Assembly (NCBI RefSeq): GCF_015163075.1
Contig: NZ_JADDXU010000003.1
Location: 434,001-498,000, forward strand
Source: Streptomyces justiciae
Lineage (GTDB): Bacteria > Actinomycetota > Actinomycetes > Streptomycetales > Streptomycetaceae
Length of the DNA stretch: 64,000 nt
Direction of reading: 5' to 3'
Numbering within the stretch: position 1 is the stretch's first letter; each line of letters begins with the position of its first letter. The translations under genes and the position numbers were made by a program. Below the pieces are notes generated by a model, which had not been told where the DNA came from, searched no databases, and was given only the letters and a program-made list of their open reading frames with translations. This document shows positions 37,462 to 47,457 of the stretch, piece by piece.

Positions 37462-38340
37462 TCAGGTGCCGTCGTTCGTCGCCTCGGGGTCCACGCCGAC
37501 CGTGATCGACCCGCGCACGCCCTTCGCGATGTCGTCCTTGCGGTACCGCAGCTTCAGCAGGCCACCCTGGGTGCCGCTGCCGTCGTAGATGGTGTCCTCG
37601 TCGAGCGTGGTCCGCTCCGCCGTGTTGGAGGCGTACGGCTCCACGGCCGCCGAGGCGAGCACCGACTCCTCGTCGAAGAAGAACTGCCCGGTGTGGCAGG
37701 TGTGCCCGCCCTCGTACCCGGCGTCCGTCCACGCGCCGTCGACGTGCACCTTCACATGGATGTGCACGGTACGGCCCCGGTACCAGCCCGGGAACACCGT
37801 CCGGAAGGCGACCCGCCCGTGCCTGTCGGTCCGCCAGGTGCCGCGCAGATAGCGGGTGTCGTCGGTCGGCTCCTGATGCCCGCCGCCACCGCCCGGGGGA
37901 GGACCGGTGGGGGCGTCGGTGGGCGTACCGGTCGGCGATTCCGTCGGCGCCGGCCCGCCGCCCCCGCCACCCCCGTTGCCCATGTCCTCGTACCCCGAGT
38001 ACACACCCACCGCGTCGCAGTGCCAGATGTCCACCGCGGCATCGCGGATCGGCCGGCACGTTTCGTTGTCGATCACCCTGAGGGCGAGGAGCAGCGGAAT
38101 GCCCTCCCGGTCCTCGGTGACGTCCCTGCGGATCTTGTCGGCGTCGATGTAGTAGGGGCCCTCGGTGGTCTCCGAGGTCAGCTTGTAGCAGGCGTCGGCC
38201 CCGGCCGTCTCCTCGCCCGCGGACGCAGTAGCGGTGAAGGCGCCGCCCACCCCCACCGCGGTCACCGTCACACCACCGGCCGCCAGGACGGTCCTGCGCC
38301 TCAACTGCCCTCTGTCGTCTGCTTTCTGAGTTCCCGTCAT
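37462..38340 (-). CDS. Tat-exported intradiol ring-cleavage dioxygenase-like protein 2
   Basis: A 292-residue paralogue of the protein at 34938-35873 with the same layout: Arg-rich export signal (GQLRRRTVLAAGGVTVTAVG), TEGPYYIDADKIRRDV, the first Tyr ligand in VGVYSGYE, and FPGWYRGRTVHIHVKVHV carrying the Tyr/His/His ligands. The same Gly/Pro/Thr-rich insert is present but with different sequence. The ATG at 38340 (MTGTQKADD) parallels the MTGNQ start of the paralogue. The physiological substrate is unknown; members act on catechols or lignin-derived aromatics outside the membrane. Confidence 0.85.
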   Translation of the reverse strand: MTGTQKADDRGQLRRRTVLAAGGVTVTAVGVGGAFTATASAGEETAGADACYKLTSETTEGPYYIDADKIRRDVTEDREGIPLLLALRVIDNETCRPIRDAAVDIWHCDAVGVYSGYEDMGNGGGGGGGPAPTESPTGTPTDAPTGPPPGGGGGHQEPTDDTRYLRGTWRTDRHGRVAFRTVFPGWYRGRTVHIHVKVHVDGAWTDAGYEGGHTCHTGQFFFDEESVLASAAVEPYASNTAERTTLDEDTIYDGSGTQGGLLKLRYRKDDIAKGVRGSITVGVDPEATNDGT

Positions 38341-38412
38341 GCCCCGGGACGCTAGGGGCGGGAGATCCGGCAGGAACATCGGAGGGAGCTGTGAATCAGG
38401 GGGCGCAAGCGA

Positions 38413-38446
38413 AAGGGCTCGAAACCGACGCCGGTTTCGAGCCCTT
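38413..38446 (-). terminator. Terminator of aspS
   Basis: A perfect 15-bp stem (38413-38427 with 38432-38446) with loop ACGC, 12 bp past the aspS stop codon. Confidence 0.85.
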
Positions 38447-38458
38447 CCTGTCCGCTTG

Positions 38459-40222
38459 TTACTTCGGCTGCGGCTTGCGCACCGTCAGGTGCAGCTCCTT
38501 CAGCCGCGCCTCCTCCAGCTCCGTCGGCGCGCCCATCATCAGGTCCTGGGCGTTGCCGTTGAGCGGGAAGGCGATGGTCTCGCGGATGTTCGGCTCGTCG
38601 GCGAGGAGCATCACGATGCGGTCGACGCCGGGGGCGATGCCGCCGTGCGGCGGGGCGCCGAAGCGGAACGCGCGGAGCATGCCCGCGAACTTCTCCTCGA
38701 CGGTCTCCCGGTCGTAGCCCGCGATCTCGAAGGCCTTCAGCATGATCTCGGGCTCGTGGTTCCGGATCGCGCCGGAGGACAGCTCGACACCGTTGCAGAC
38801 GATGTCGTACTGCCAGCCCAGGATGTCCAGCGGGTCCTGGGTCTCCAGGGCCTCGAGACCGCCCTGCGGCATCGAGAACGGGTTGTGCGAGAAGTCGATC
38901 GCGCCGGTGTCCTCGTCCTTCTCGTACATCGGGAAGTCGACGATCCAGCAGAACCGGAAGACGTTCTCCTCGAAGTGCCCGGCACGCTTGGCGGCCTCGA
39001 CCCGCACCGCGCCCATGATCCTCGAGACCTCGTCGAACTCGCCCGCGCCGAAGAACACCGCGTGTCCGGCAGCCAGCGACAGCCGCTTGGTCAGCTCGGC
39101 GACGTTCTCCTCGGTGAGGAACTTCGCGATCGGGCCGGTGAGCGAACCGTCCTCGGCCACACGCACCCAGGCCAGGCCCTTCGCACCCAGCGTGACGGCG
39201 AAGTCGCCGAGCTGGTCGAAGAACTTCCGCGGCTGGGCGGAGACGTCCGGCACCGGCAGCGCGCGCACGTGCTTGCCGGCGAAGGCCTTGAACTCCGAGC
39301 CCTCGAAGATGTCGGTGATGTCGACGAGCTCCAGCTGGGCGCGCAGGTCCGGCTTGTCGGAGCCGTACTTCAGCATCGCCTCGCGGAACGGGATCCGCGG
39401 GAACGGCGAGGTCACATGACGCCCGTTGCCGAACTCCTCGAACAGCTCGGTCATGAGCTTCTCGATCGGCTGGAAGACGTCCTCCTGCTCGACGAAGCTC
39501 ATCTCGACGTCGAGCTGGTAGAACTCGCCCGGCGAGCGGTCCGCGCGCGCGTCCTCGTCACGGAAGCAGGGCGCGATCTGGAAGTAGCGGTCGAAGCCCG
39601 AGATCATCAGCAGCTGCTTGAACTGCTGCGGAGCCTGGGGGAGGGCGTAGAACTTGCCCGGGTTCAGACGGGACGGCACCACGAAGTCACGCGCGCCCTC
39701 CGGGGAGGTGGCGGACAGGATCGGCGTCGCCATCTCGTTGAAGCCGAGGGCCACCATCTTGGAGCGGATCGAGGCGATGACCGACGACCGCAGCATGATG
39801 TTCTTGTGCATGCGCTCGCGGCGCAGGTCGAGGAAGCGGTACTCCAGACGCCGCTCCTCGTTGACCCCGTCCTCGGTGTTGATCGTGAACGGCAGCGGGG
39901 CGGCGGCGCCGAGCAGCTCGACCTCGCTCACCTCGACCTCGATCTCACCGGTCGGCAGATCCGGGTTCACGTTCTCGGTTCCACGTGAAACAACGCGGCC
40001 GTCGATACGGACCGTGGACTCCTTGGAGACCTTGTCCAGCGCCTCGTAGGCCTCGGTGCCCGGGCGGGCGACCAGCTGCGTGATGCCGTAGTGATCGCGC
40101 AGATCGATGAAGAGGATGCCGCCCAGGTCGCGCCGATTGTGCAGCCAGCCACTCAGCCGGACGTCGGTGCCGACGTCAGAGGAGCGGAGCTCGCCGCAGG
40201 TGTGGGACCTGTACCGATGCAT
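38459..40222 (-). CDS. aspS: Aspartyl-tRNA synthetase (bacterial type)
   Basis: A 587-residue class II synthetase. Seen in order: OB-fold anticodon domain ([25 protein letters not shown]), motif 2 region ([19 protein letters not shown]), the bacterial GAD insertion, and motif 3 ([15 protein letters not shown]). It starts [13 protein letters not shown], typical of actinobacterial AspRS. The actinobacterial enzyme may be discriminating or non-discriminating depending on whether the Asn/Gln amidotransferase is used; that cannot be told here. It is divergent from the SpoIIE-type gene. Confidence 0.96.
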   Translation of the reverse strand: MHRYRSHTCGELRSSDVGTDVRLSGWLHNRRDLGGILFIDLRDHYGITQLVARPGTEAYEALDKVSKESTVRIDGRVVSRGTENVNPDLPTGEIEVEVSEVELLGAAAPLPFTINTEDGVNEERRLEYRFLDLRRERMHKNIMLRSSVIASIRSKMVALGFNEMATPILSATSPEGARDFVVPSRLNPGKFYALPQAPQQFKQLLMISGFDRYFQIAPCFRDEDARADRSPGEFYQLDVEMSFVEQEDVFQPIEKLMTELFEEFGNGRHVTSPFPRIPFREAMLKYGSDKPDLRAQLELVDITDIFEGSEFKAFAGKHVRALPVPDVSAQPRKFFDQLGDFAVTLGAKGLAWVRVAEDGSLTGPIAKFLTEENVAELTKRLSLAAGHAVFFGAGEFDEVSRIMGAVRVEAAKRAGHFEENVFRFCWIVDFPMYEKDEDTGAIDFSHNPFSMPQGGLEALETQDPLDILGWQYDIVCNGVELSSGAIRNHEPEIMLKAFEIAGYDRETVEEKFAGMLRAFRFGAPPHGGIAPGVDRIVMLLADEPNIRETIAFPLNGNAQDLMMGAPTELEEARLKELHLTVRKPQPK

Positions 40223-40405
40223 CGTCGTTCATCGTCCTTACAGTGTGGGCGTGTGCCGAGGGTCACTCCCCGACAGGAACGGGCCATGGTGCCCGGACCT
40301 CCCAAGGGTACCGGCCGCCCCAAGATCGCCTCTCCACCATTTACGTCGTATGCATGCATGGGCCATCAGTGGCACGGTGCGATCACCTCTTCTTACAGTG
40401 GGGCA

Positions 40406-42553
40406 ATGCGCACTGGTGAGCCCTTGCCCGCCGTGGGGGAGGTCCTCTCCGCCCTCGCTACCGGCCTGTGGCACTGGGACACCGCGACGGGCCTGGTCAC
40501 CGTGGACGCCGAGGCAGCCCGGCTGCTCGGACTGCGGGCCGAGGCCACCACCCTCACCGAGGTCCAGGCACGCGCGCGCATGCACCCCGTGGACTGGAAC
40601 GAGATCACGGGCGTGATCCAGCTCGCCGTCGCCGAGGGCACCCTCGCCGAGGTCCGCATCCGGATCATGGACGAGCAGAACCGGGTGATCCGCGTCGTAC
40701 GCAGCCGCTCCAAGCCGTCGTACGACGCCGAGCGCCGCGCCTTCGTCCTGATCGGCGCGATGCAGGAGGTCACCGAGCCCTCGCCGACCACCGCGGCGGC
40801 CCGCAGCAGCACCGCGATCACCGGCGACTGGCGCCGCTCCCGCGAGGCGTTCCTGCTGGACGCGGGCCGCGCCCTGGCCGAGGCCCGCTCCACGGAAGAG
40901 GTCCTGCGCGTCGCCGCCGGCCTCTCCATGCCCGGCTTCTCCCCCGACGGCCTGGCGGTCTTCGGCGTCGAGGGCGACCGCCTGAAGATCATCGGCCACC
41001 ACGGCCAGCAGCCCGGCGACGAAGGCCCCTTCTCCCACATGTCCCTGGAGACGGACTACCCGGCGGCGGAGGTCGTCCGCACCGGCCGCGCGGTGTACCT
41101 GTCGAGCCCCGAGCGCTACCGCGACCGCTACCCGGTCACCTGGCCGCTGGCCGCCCACTTCGGCCGCCAGTCCTGGGCGTTCCTGCCGCTGACGGTCGCC
41201 GGCCGCACCATGGGCGCCTGGATGGCGGCCTTCACCTACCCGGTGGCCTTCACCCCCGACGAGCGCTCGGTCCTCACCACCGTCGCCCGCATGCTCGCCC
41301 AGGCCCTCTCCCGCGCCGAGGCCGCGGAATCCGCCCGCGAGCTGACGGACGGCCTCCAGCGCTCCATGCTCCCCAAGCTGGGCCCCGAGATACCCGGCAT
41401 GAGCGTCGCCGCCCGCTACGTCCCCACCGGCGGCGGCCTCCAGGTCGGCGGCGACTGGTACGACATGATCCCGCTGCCCAACGGCCGCCTCGCCCTCGTC
41501 ATCGGCGACGTACAAGGCCATGACGTCCGCGCGGCGGGCCTGATGGGCCAGCTCCGCATCGCGCTGCGCGCCTACGCCTCCGAGGGCCACCGCCCCGACG
41601 CCGTCCTCTCCCGCGCCTCCCGGTTCCTGCACGGCATGACGTACGACGACGACCAGGACCCCGGCGACCTGCGCTTCGCGACCTGCCTCTACGCCGAGGT
41701 CGACCCCAGGACCGGCGCCCTCGACATCGCCCGCGCCGGCCACCCCGACCCGGCGATCCGCATGGCCGACGGCACGGTGATAGCCCGCCGCACCGACGGC
41801 GGCCTCCCCCTCGGCATCGACCCGGACGCCGACTACCCCACCACCCGGCTCACCCTCGAACCCGGCGAGACGATGATGGTCTGCACGGACGGCCTCCTGG
41901 AGACCGGCGGCCACGACCTCGACACGGGCTGGCAGCGGGTCCGCACCATCCTGGAGGAACACAAGGGCGACGACCTCGAGGAACTCGCCGACGCCCTGGT
42001 CCAGGCGGTCCACGGCCCCTCCTCCCACCACACCCCGGGCCCCCTGACCGACCGCCGCGAGGACGACATAGCGGTCCTGCTCCTGCACCGCGAGGGAGAC
42101 GGCTGCGGCTGCGGCGACACGGTCACCCCGCCCCAGGTCCGCCGCACGATGCTCTCGGTGGCCCAGGCGGAACCGGAACGCGTGGGAGTGGCCCGCGAAC
42201 AGCTCAGGGAACTCCTCCACGACTGGCCCTCCCAGGACCAGATCGACTCCGCCGTCCTGCTCCTCTCCGAGATGCTGACGAACGTCCTCGTCCACACGGA
42301 CGCCGACGCGCTCCTCCTCGCCGAGGTCCACGGCGAGGGCCCCGGCAGCCGCCGTATGCGCATCGAGGTCACCGACACCAGCGACGACCTCCCCCACAAA
42401 CGCCGCCCCGGCGAACTCGCCTCCTCCGGCCGCGGCCTGATGCTCATCGAACTCCTCGCCGACGCCTGGGGAGTCGACCCGCGGGGCGAGGGCAAGAGCA
42501 TCTGGTTCGAGCTCTACGAGTCGACGGCGGACGAGTCCTCCGCGCCCGCGTAA
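40406..42553 (+). CDS. PAS-GAF-SpoIIE phosphatase-HATPase regulator
   Basis: A 715-residue multidomain signalling protein. Residues 1-125 are PAS-like (ALATGLWHWDTATGLVTVDAEA), about 150-310 GAF, about 330-565 a PP2C/SpoIIE phosphatase (GGDWYDMIPLPNGRLALVIGDVQGHD with the metal aspartates), and about 585-715 a HATPase anti-sigma-type kinase (LLSEMLTNVLVHT and SGRGLMLIELLADAWG). Such fused phosphatase/kinase proteins control sigma factors through anti-anti-sigma factors. The ATG at 40406 is chosen; the frame is open upstream to 40091 through the aspS promoter. The 3' end overlaps the convergent AI-2E gene by 40 bp. Confidence 0.88.
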   Translation: MRTGEPLPAVGEVLSALATGLWHWDTATGLVTVDAEAARLLGLRAEATTLTEVQARARMHPVDWNEITGVIQLAVAEGTLAEVRIRIMDEQNRVIRVVRSRSKPSYDAERRAFVLIGAMQEVTEPSPTTAAARSSTAITGDWRRSREAFLLDAGRALAEARSTEEVLRVAAGLSMPGFSPDGLAVFGVEGDRLKIIGHHGQQPGDEGPFSHMSLETDYPAAEVVRTGRAVYLSSPERYRDRYPVTWPLAAHFGRQSWAFLPLTVAGRTMGAWMAAFTYPVAFTPDERSVLTTVARMLAQALSRAEAAESARELTDGLQRSMLPKLGPEIPGMSVAARYVPTGGGLQVGGDWYDMIPLPNGRLALVIGDVQGHDVRAAGLMGQLRIALRAYASEGHRPDAVLSRASRFLHGMTYDDDQDPGDLRFATCLYAEVDPRTGALDIARAGHPDPAIRMADGTVIARRTDGGLPLGIDPDADYPTTRLTLEPGETMMVCTDGLLETGGHDLDTGWQRVRTILEEHKGDDLEELADALVQAVHGPSSHHTPGPLTDRREDDIAVLLLHREGDGCGCGDTVTPPQVRRTMLSVAQAEPERVGVAREQLRELLHDWPSQDQIDSAVLLLSEMLTNVLVHTDADALLLAEVHGEGPGSRRMRIEVTDTSDDLPHKRRPGELASSGRGLMLIELLADAWGVDPRGEGKSIWFELYESTADESSAPA

Positions 42554-43584
42554 CGCTCCCTCAGCTCGTGCGCGATCCCGAACGCGGCGGCGGTCAGCGG
42601 CACGGCGAGCAGCATCCCGAGAATCCCGGACACGGACGCCCCCGCGGTGATGGCAAGCATCACCACCGCCGGATGCATCTGCACGGTACGGCTCTGGATG
42701 ACGGGCTGCAGCACATGCCCCTCCAGCACCTGCACGGCGAGCACGACTCCCAACGCCCACAAGGCGATGACGAACCCACGGTCGGCCAACGCGACGAGCA
42801 CCGCGACGGCCCCCGAGATGAACGCGCCGAGATAGGGGATGTACGCCCCGACGAACACAAGCGCCCCGAGCCCCACGGCACCCGGCACGTCCAGGATCAG
42901 CAGCCCGACGGCGATGCAGGTGGCATCGATGAGCGCGATGAGGGTGGTCCCCCGCATGAACCCCTCCATCGCCTCGAAGGCCCGCCGCGCCATGGCCTCG
43001 ACGAGATCACCGGAGGAGGCGGGAACCACCGACCGCAGCGCACCCACGGCCCGATGCGAATCCCGCAGAAAGAAGAAGACGAGAAAAAGCGCGAGGACGG
43101 CCATCGCCAGGGCCTCCCCGACGACACTCACCCCGCTGATGACCCCGGACGCGGCGGTCCCCCCGAACTTGCTCAGCAACTCCTTGGCGTTGGAGGCGAG
43201 ATCATCGAGCGAGGTCCCGGCCGCCCCGAAGTGATCGGCGATCCCCTGAGCCGCGTCCTTGAGCGAGGCGACGATCTCGTCGCCGGTGTCGATGAGCGCC
43301 GCGACGACGATGTAGACGGCCCCACCGACCACGCCGACCACCGCCACACAGGTGAGCCCGGCGGCCAGCGACCGCCCGACCCTGACCTTGATGAGCCACC
43401 GGTGCAACGGCCCGAGCAACGCGGTCCCGAGCAGCGCGAGCAGCACCGGCACGACAGCGGTACGGAACTCCGCGCACAGCCGGATGCCGACGTACACGAC
43501 CCCGGCAACAAGCAGCACCACGGCACACCAGGCGGCGATACGACGAATCGGGGCCGGGAGCAGCGCAGTCGACGGTTCCTGCAT
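42514..43584 (-). CDS. AI-2E/UPF0118-family membrane transporter
   Basis: A 356-residue membrane protein with the AI-2E family layout: two N-terminal segments, a soluble amphipathic region (about 80-150, SLKDAAQGIADHFGAAGTSL), then five or six segments including GALVFVGAYIPYLGAFISGAVA and the conserved GILGMLLAVPLTAA near the end. Family members export signalling or drug molecules or sodium. The start MQEPSTALL at 43584 is preferred over an upstream extension. Its last 40 bp overlap the convergent SpoIIE-type gene. Confidence 0.82.
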   Translation of the reverse strand: MQEPSTALLPAPIRRIAAWCAVVLLVAGVVYVGIRLCAEFRTAVVPVLLALLGTALLGPLHRWLIKVRVGRSLAAGLTCVAVVGVVGGAVYIVVAALIDTGDEIVASLKDAAQGIADHFGAAGTSLDDLASNAKELLSKFGGTAASGVISGVSVVGEALAMAVLALFLVFFFLRDSHRAVGALRSVVPASSGDLVEAMARRAFEAMEGFMRGTTLIALIDATCIAVGLLILDVPGAVGLGALVFVGAYIPYLGAFISGAVAVLVALADRGFVIALWALGVVLAVQVLEGHVLQPVIQSRTVQMHPAVVMLAITAGASVSGILGMLLAVPLTAAAFGIAHELRERYAGAEDSSAVDS

Positions 43585-43677
43585 GCTCCCATCTGGCCAT
43601 ACGTCAGTTCCGGTGTCGCGCAGAAGCAGCCGAACGAGCCCTCGAACCGGCCCACGGCCACCTGCCATGATCAACAG

Positions 43678-44328
43678 GTGACGAGCGAACCCTCCCACCC
43701 CGGCCGCCGGAAGTACGTCCTGTTCGACGTGGACGGCACCTTGATCGACGCGGTGAACAACCAACGCCGGGTCTGGGCCACCTGGGCGGAGCGCTACGAC
43801 CTGAACCCGACCGAGGTCTACGAGGTGGCCCTGCGCACCCGCCCCCTGGAAACGTTCGCCCAGGTCGCCCCGAACCAGAACCCCCAACACTGCCTGGCGA
43901 CTCTGCACGAACTGGAGGACGCCGACGTCAGATCCGGCGTCTACTCAGCCTTCGACGGCGCCTCCGAACTCCTCCACGCCCTCCCCCCGGACTCCTGGGC
44001 CCTGGTCACCTCGAACTACGAACACCGAGTCCGCGGCCGCTTCCAGCGCACCGGCCTCCCTCTACCGTCCCTGATAGTGGACGCGGCAGCGGTGCCCGAG
44101 GGCAAACCGTCCCCCACCCCCTACCTCCAGGCCGCCACCCACCTGGGCGCACCCCCCGAGGACTGCCTGGTCATAGAGGACGCCCCCTCCGGAATCCGCT
44201 CAGGCCTGAACGCCGGAATGCAGGTATGGAGCGTGAACACCGCAACCGCCCCCGAAGGCCCCCACCGCCGCTTCCCCACCCTCCGCGAAGCGCTCCCCGA
44301 CATCCTGGCGTTCGCTGAGCAGGGCTGA
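43678..44328 (+). CDS. HAD-family phosphatase
   Basis: A 216-residue haloacid-dehalogenase hydrolase of the beta-phosphoglucomutase/phosphoglycolate-phosphatase type with a helical cap. The motifs are in order: DVDGT (nucleophile Asp), VTSNYE (motif II), the lysine in EGKPSPTPY and VIEDAPSG (metal Asp). The GTG at 43678 gives a suitable N-terminus (TSEPSHPGRRKYVLFDVDGT); the ribosome site is weak. The substrate is probably a small sugar or polyol phosphate. Confidence 0.82.
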   Translation: MTSEPSHPGRRKYVLFDVDGTLIDAVNNQRRVWATWAERYDLNPTEVYEVALRTRPLETFAQVAPNQNPQHCLATLHELEDADVRSGVYSAFDGASELLHALPPDSWALVTSNYEHRVRGRFQRTGLPLPSLIVDAAAVPEGKPSPTPYLQAATHLGAPPEDCLVIEDAPSGIRSGLNAGMQVWSVNTATAPEGPHRRFPTLREALPDILAFAEQG

Positions 44329-44349
44329 ATCACTTCTCGTAGTACGGCA

Positions 44350-44390
44350 AGGGCCCGAATCCGCAGACCGAGCTTGCGGATTCGGGCCCT
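44350..44390. terminator. Bidirectional terminator between HAD and pirin genes
   Basis: A perfect 16-bp stem (44350-44365 with 44375-44390) with a 9-nt loop, located between two convergent genes. Confidence 0.85.
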
Positions 44391-44414
44391 GGAGAGCCGG
44401 GGAACCGGTGCGCC

Positions 44415-45386
44415 TTACAGGCCGCCCTCCGACATTCCGTGCACGGCGGGGATCGTCCCCAGCCGGCCCTTCTGGAAGTCGTCGAACGCCTGCTGGAGTT
44501 CCTCGCGGGTGTTCATGACGAACGGGCCGTAGTGGGCCATCGGCTCACGGATCGGCTGTCCGCCGAGGAGGACGACCTCGAGGTCCGGCGTGTGGGAGTC
44601 CTGCTTCTCGTCCGCACGGACCGTCAGGGAACCGCCGGCACCGAAGACGGCCGTCTGCCCCATCTGGACCGGACGCCGCTCGGCACCCACGGAACCACGC
44701 CCCGCCAGCACGTACGCGAGGCCGTTGAAGTCCTCGCGCCACGGCAGCGTGATCTCCGCGCCCGGTGCCAGCGTCGCGTGGATCATCGTGATCGGGGTGT
44801 GGGTGATGCCGGGACCCTGGTGGCCGTCGAGCTCACCGGCGATGACCCGGAGCAGCGCGCCGCCGTCGGGCGTCGTCAGCAGCTGGACGTTGCCGCCGCG
44901 GATGTCCTGGTACCGGGGCGCCATCATCTTGTCCTTGGCCGGGAGGTTGACCCACAGCTGGAGGCCGTGGAAGAGCCCTCCGGACATGACCAGCGACTCC
45001 GGCGGCGCCTCGATGTGGAGGAGGCCCGAGCCGGCGGTCATCCACTGGGTGTCGCCGTTGGTGATGGTGCCGCCACCGCCCTGGCTGTCCTGGTGGTCGA
45101 AGATCCCGTCGATGATGTAGGTGACGGTCTCGAAGCCCCGGTGCGGGTGCCAGGGAGTCCCCTTCGGCTCGCCCGGCGCGTACTCCACCTCTCCCATCTG
45201 ATCCATCATGATGAACGGATCCAGATGCCGGTAATTGATCCCGGCGAACGCTCGGCGCACCGGGAAGCCCTCGCCCTCGAAGCCGCTCGGCGCGGTCGTG
45301 ACGGCGAGTACGGGACGGGCCACGGCGTCCGCGGGGGCGGCGACGCGGGGAAGCGTCAGTGGGTTCTCGACGGTCACTGCAGGCAT
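44415..45386 (-). CDS. Pirin-family protein
   Basis: A 323-residue bicupin of the pirin family. The metal site is in WHPHRGFETVTYI and the later HIEAP block. The N-terminal signature RRAFAGINYRHLDPFIMMDQ is typical. Members bind iron; several have quercetinase activity or act as redox regulators. GGAGG precedes the ATG at 45386. A MarR-type operator (45415-45430) lies just upstream, suggesting redox or phenolic-responsive control. Confidence 0.9.
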   Translation of the reverse strand: MPAVTVENPLTLPRVAAPADAVARPVLAVTTAPSGFEGEGFPVRRAFAGINYRHLDPFIMMDQMGEVEYAPGEPKGTPWHPHRGFETVTYIIDGIFDHQDSQGGGGTITNGDTQWMTAGSGLLHIEAPPESLVMSGGLFHGLQLWVNLPAKDKMMAPRYQDIRGGNVQLLTTPDGGALLRVIAGELDGHQGPGITHTPITMIHATLAPGAEITLPWREDFNGLAYVLAGRGSVGAERRPVQMGQTAVFGAGGSLTVRADEKQDSHTPDLEVVLLGGQPIREPMAHYGPFVMNTREELQQAFDDFQKGRLGTIPAVHGMSEGGL

Positions 45387-45414
45387 GTCGGTACCTCCTT
45401 GGTGCGACCAGTTT

Positions 45415-45430
45415 AGTTGAGCATTGAACT
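45415..45430 (-). promoter_or_regulatory. MarR-type operator of the pirin gene
   Basis: AGTTGAGCATTGAACT is an imperfect palindrome with 5 of 6 arm matches, in the TTGA-N4-TGAA style of MarR/OhrR-family sites. It lies 29 bp upstream of the pirin start codon. Confidence 0.45.
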
Positions 45431-45452
45431 TTCTGCCACCCCTAACGGCAGA

Positions 45453-45478
45453 AGCCCGGAGGACATTCCCTCCGGGCT
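45453..45478 (-). terminator. Terminator of the beta-propeller gene
   Basis: A perfect 10-bp stem (45453-45462 with 45469-45478) and 6-nt loop, 24 bp past the stop of the gene at 45502. Confidence 0.75.
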
Positions 45479-45501
45479 CCACCACGCGGGCCTGACCCGC
45501 G

Positions 45502-47457
45502 TCAGTTGCTGAAGTACAGGTACTTCCAGGACCCGTACGTCGTCGAGTTCACGGTGTCGCCGGACGAGCCGTTGACGTACACCGACCGCATCCGCGCCCG
45601 GATGCCCGACTCACCGGGTGCCCCGAGGGACACGGCCGACTTGCCGCTCGTACCGAGCGGGAAGTACTCCGAGTCCGAGGAGTACCAGGTGCCCTGGTAG
45701 TAGACCTGGAGGTCGAAGCGCTGCTGGCGGCCCGGGTAGTAGGTCATCGTCGTCGTGAGCAGCGGGTCGGTGCTCTTGTGGAACCAGTAGTACGTCGTCG
45801 AGCCGATCTTCGCCGTCTTGTAGTGCTTGGAGACGGCGGTGGAGATCTTGACTTTGGCGTAGGCCGTGGACTTGACGGTCTTCGGCTTGTAGCGGGAGTC
45901 GCCCGAGAAGACCGCGGTGACGGCGGTGTCCCGGGTCATGTCCACCCAGGCACTGATGTTGCCGTCGGAGTTGACCGTGCCGGTCTTGATCAGCTTCTTG
46001 CCCTTGTCGCTGCCGAAGGGGTCGGCGTAGATCGAGACGGAGCGGTTCTTGTACGTCGTCCCGAGGTGCGCGGTGAACTTCACGTCGGCGCCGTACGAGT
46101 ACAGCTTGCCGTTGTTGTTCAGGCTCAGCGAGGTCGAGGCGCGGGAGACGTCGACGGTGTCGGAGGCGCTGACGGCCGTGTGGGCGGTGTCGCCCGCGTA
46201 CTTCACCGTGTACTTCACCTTGCCGCCGGCGGGCGGGGTGTTGGTGAAGGAGTACGTGCCGTCCGCCTTGACCGTCACCGACGGCAGCGCCTTGCCGTTC
46301 GGGCTCTCCAGGTCGGTGCGGGTGACCGACAGCTGCGCGCCGGCCGGCAGCGGCACCGAGGCCGAGATCTTGCCCTTGACGGTGAGCTGCTTGGCTCGGG
46401 GGGCCGTGGCGGGGGCGCTGACCGTGAGGGTCGGCACGCTGAGCGTGGGCTGGGTCAACACCTTGAGCGTGTAGCCGTTGCTGAAGTTGACCAGGGCGAA
46501 GACGCGCGAGCTGTCCGGGGCCCAGGCCACGTCGTTCACGGGTCCGGTGCCCGGGGTGTAGGTGCGGACCGGCTTGGTTGCGTCCGGCCGGTAGATCGCG
46601 ACCTGGGTGCCAGAGGTCTGGGCGATCAGGCCGCCGGGCCCGATGTCGGCTCCCTGTCCGGCGGGGTAGGCGCCGGCCTTGGTGAAGGTGCCGTTGGCGA
46701 AGGCGTCCCGGTCGGTGCCGTTGACGAGCACCTGGTCGCCGCCGGGGACGAGGTCGACGTCGTAGACGCCGTTCGTCAGGGCGTACGAGGTGTCGTGCCA
46801 GGCGGTCACCTTGGGGGTCGCGCCCGATACGTCGAGGACGGCGAGGGTGCCGGAGGAGTCACCGGTCTCGCCGACGGCCAGCAGGCCGGGGCGCAGCGGG
46901 TCGGTGTCGAGGAGGGCCTGGCCCCACAGTCCGGAGCCGGTGCCCTCGGTCGGGAGCTGGGCGAGCGCCACCGGGTCGGTGCCGCTCGCGGGGTCCACGG
47001 CCGGGTCGACGGAGCCCAGGTCGCCGTCCCACTGGTCGCCGTAGGAGAACCAGACCTTGCCGCCGGCGAACGCGAGGTGCGTGGGGCCCGTGCCGGTGGC
47101 GACGGGGTAGCGGGTCTTGATGTCCAGGGTGGCCGGGTCGAGGGCCACGATCTCGTGCGTGCCGCGCAGGGCGGCGTACAGGGTGGTGCCGTCGTCGGAG
47201 AGCGCCAGTTCGGAGACGCCTTCGACGCCGGCGGTCACGGAGTCGACCTGGTTGCCGTTGTAGTCGGCGGCGAAGATCCGGCCGTTGGCGCTGTCGCCGA
47301 CGAAGACCCGCTTGAGCGAGTCGCTGACGGCGAGGCCGCCGGGCGAGCCGACCGTGGTGGTGGCGGCCGAGGCCGTCCCGGCCGTCACGGCGGTCAGCGC
47401 GACGGAGCTGAAGAGGACCGCGAGCGCCGTCGCGGTGGATGTGCTGCGCATGCGCAC
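45502..47457 (-). CDS. Secreted beta-propeller protein with Ig-like domains
   Basis: A 651-residue exported protein. The signal peptide (MRSTSTATALAVLFSSVALTAVTAGTASA) is followed by a YVTN/NHL-like propeller of about 300 residues (VGSPGGLAVSDSLKRVFVGD) and two or three Ig-like domains (LTVKGKISASVPLPAGAQL, KVKYTVKYAGDTAHT). The GTG at 47457 is 9 nt after GGGGG; the ATG at 47451 is the alternative. No catalytic residues are evident. A cell-surface or extracellular binding role is inferred. Confidence 0.78.
   Translation of the reverse strand: MRMRSTSTATALAVLFSSVALTAVTAGTASAATTTVGSPGGLAVSDSLKRVFVGDSANGRIFAADYNGNQVDSVTAGVEGVSELALSDDGTTLYAALRGTHEIVALDPATLDIKTRYPVATGTGPTHLAFAGGKVWFSYGDQWDGDLGSVDPAVDPASGTDPVALAQLPTEGTGSGLWGQALLDTDPLRPGLLAVGETGDSSGTLAVLDVSGATPKVTAWHDTSYALTNGVYDVDLVPGGDQVLVNGTDRDAFANGTFTKAGAYPAGQGADIGPGGLIAQTSGTQVAIYRPDATKPVRTYTPGTGPVNDVAWAPDSSRVFALVNFSNGYTLKVLTQPTLSVPTLTVSAPATAPRAKQLTVKGKISASVPLPAGAQLSVTRTDLESPNGKALPSVTVKADGTYSFTNTPPAGGKVKYTVKYAGDTAHTAVSASDTVDVSRASTSLSLNNNGKLYSYGADVKFTAHLGTTYKNRSVSIYADPFGSDKGKKLIKTGTVNSDGNISAWVDMTRDTAVTAVFSGDSRYKPKTVKSTAYAKVKISTAVSKHYKTAKIGSTTYYWFHKSTDPLLTTTMTYYPGRQQRFDLQVYYQGTWYSSDSEYFPLGTSGKSAVSLGAPGESGIRARMRSVYVNGSSGDTVNSTTYGSWKYLYFSN

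Noticed and set aside
42514..42553. Forty-base overlap of the SpoIIE-type and AI-2E genes as a sign of mis-annotation
   Set aside because: Both C-termini look normal for their families; convergent 3' overlaps of this size are common in high-GC genomes.
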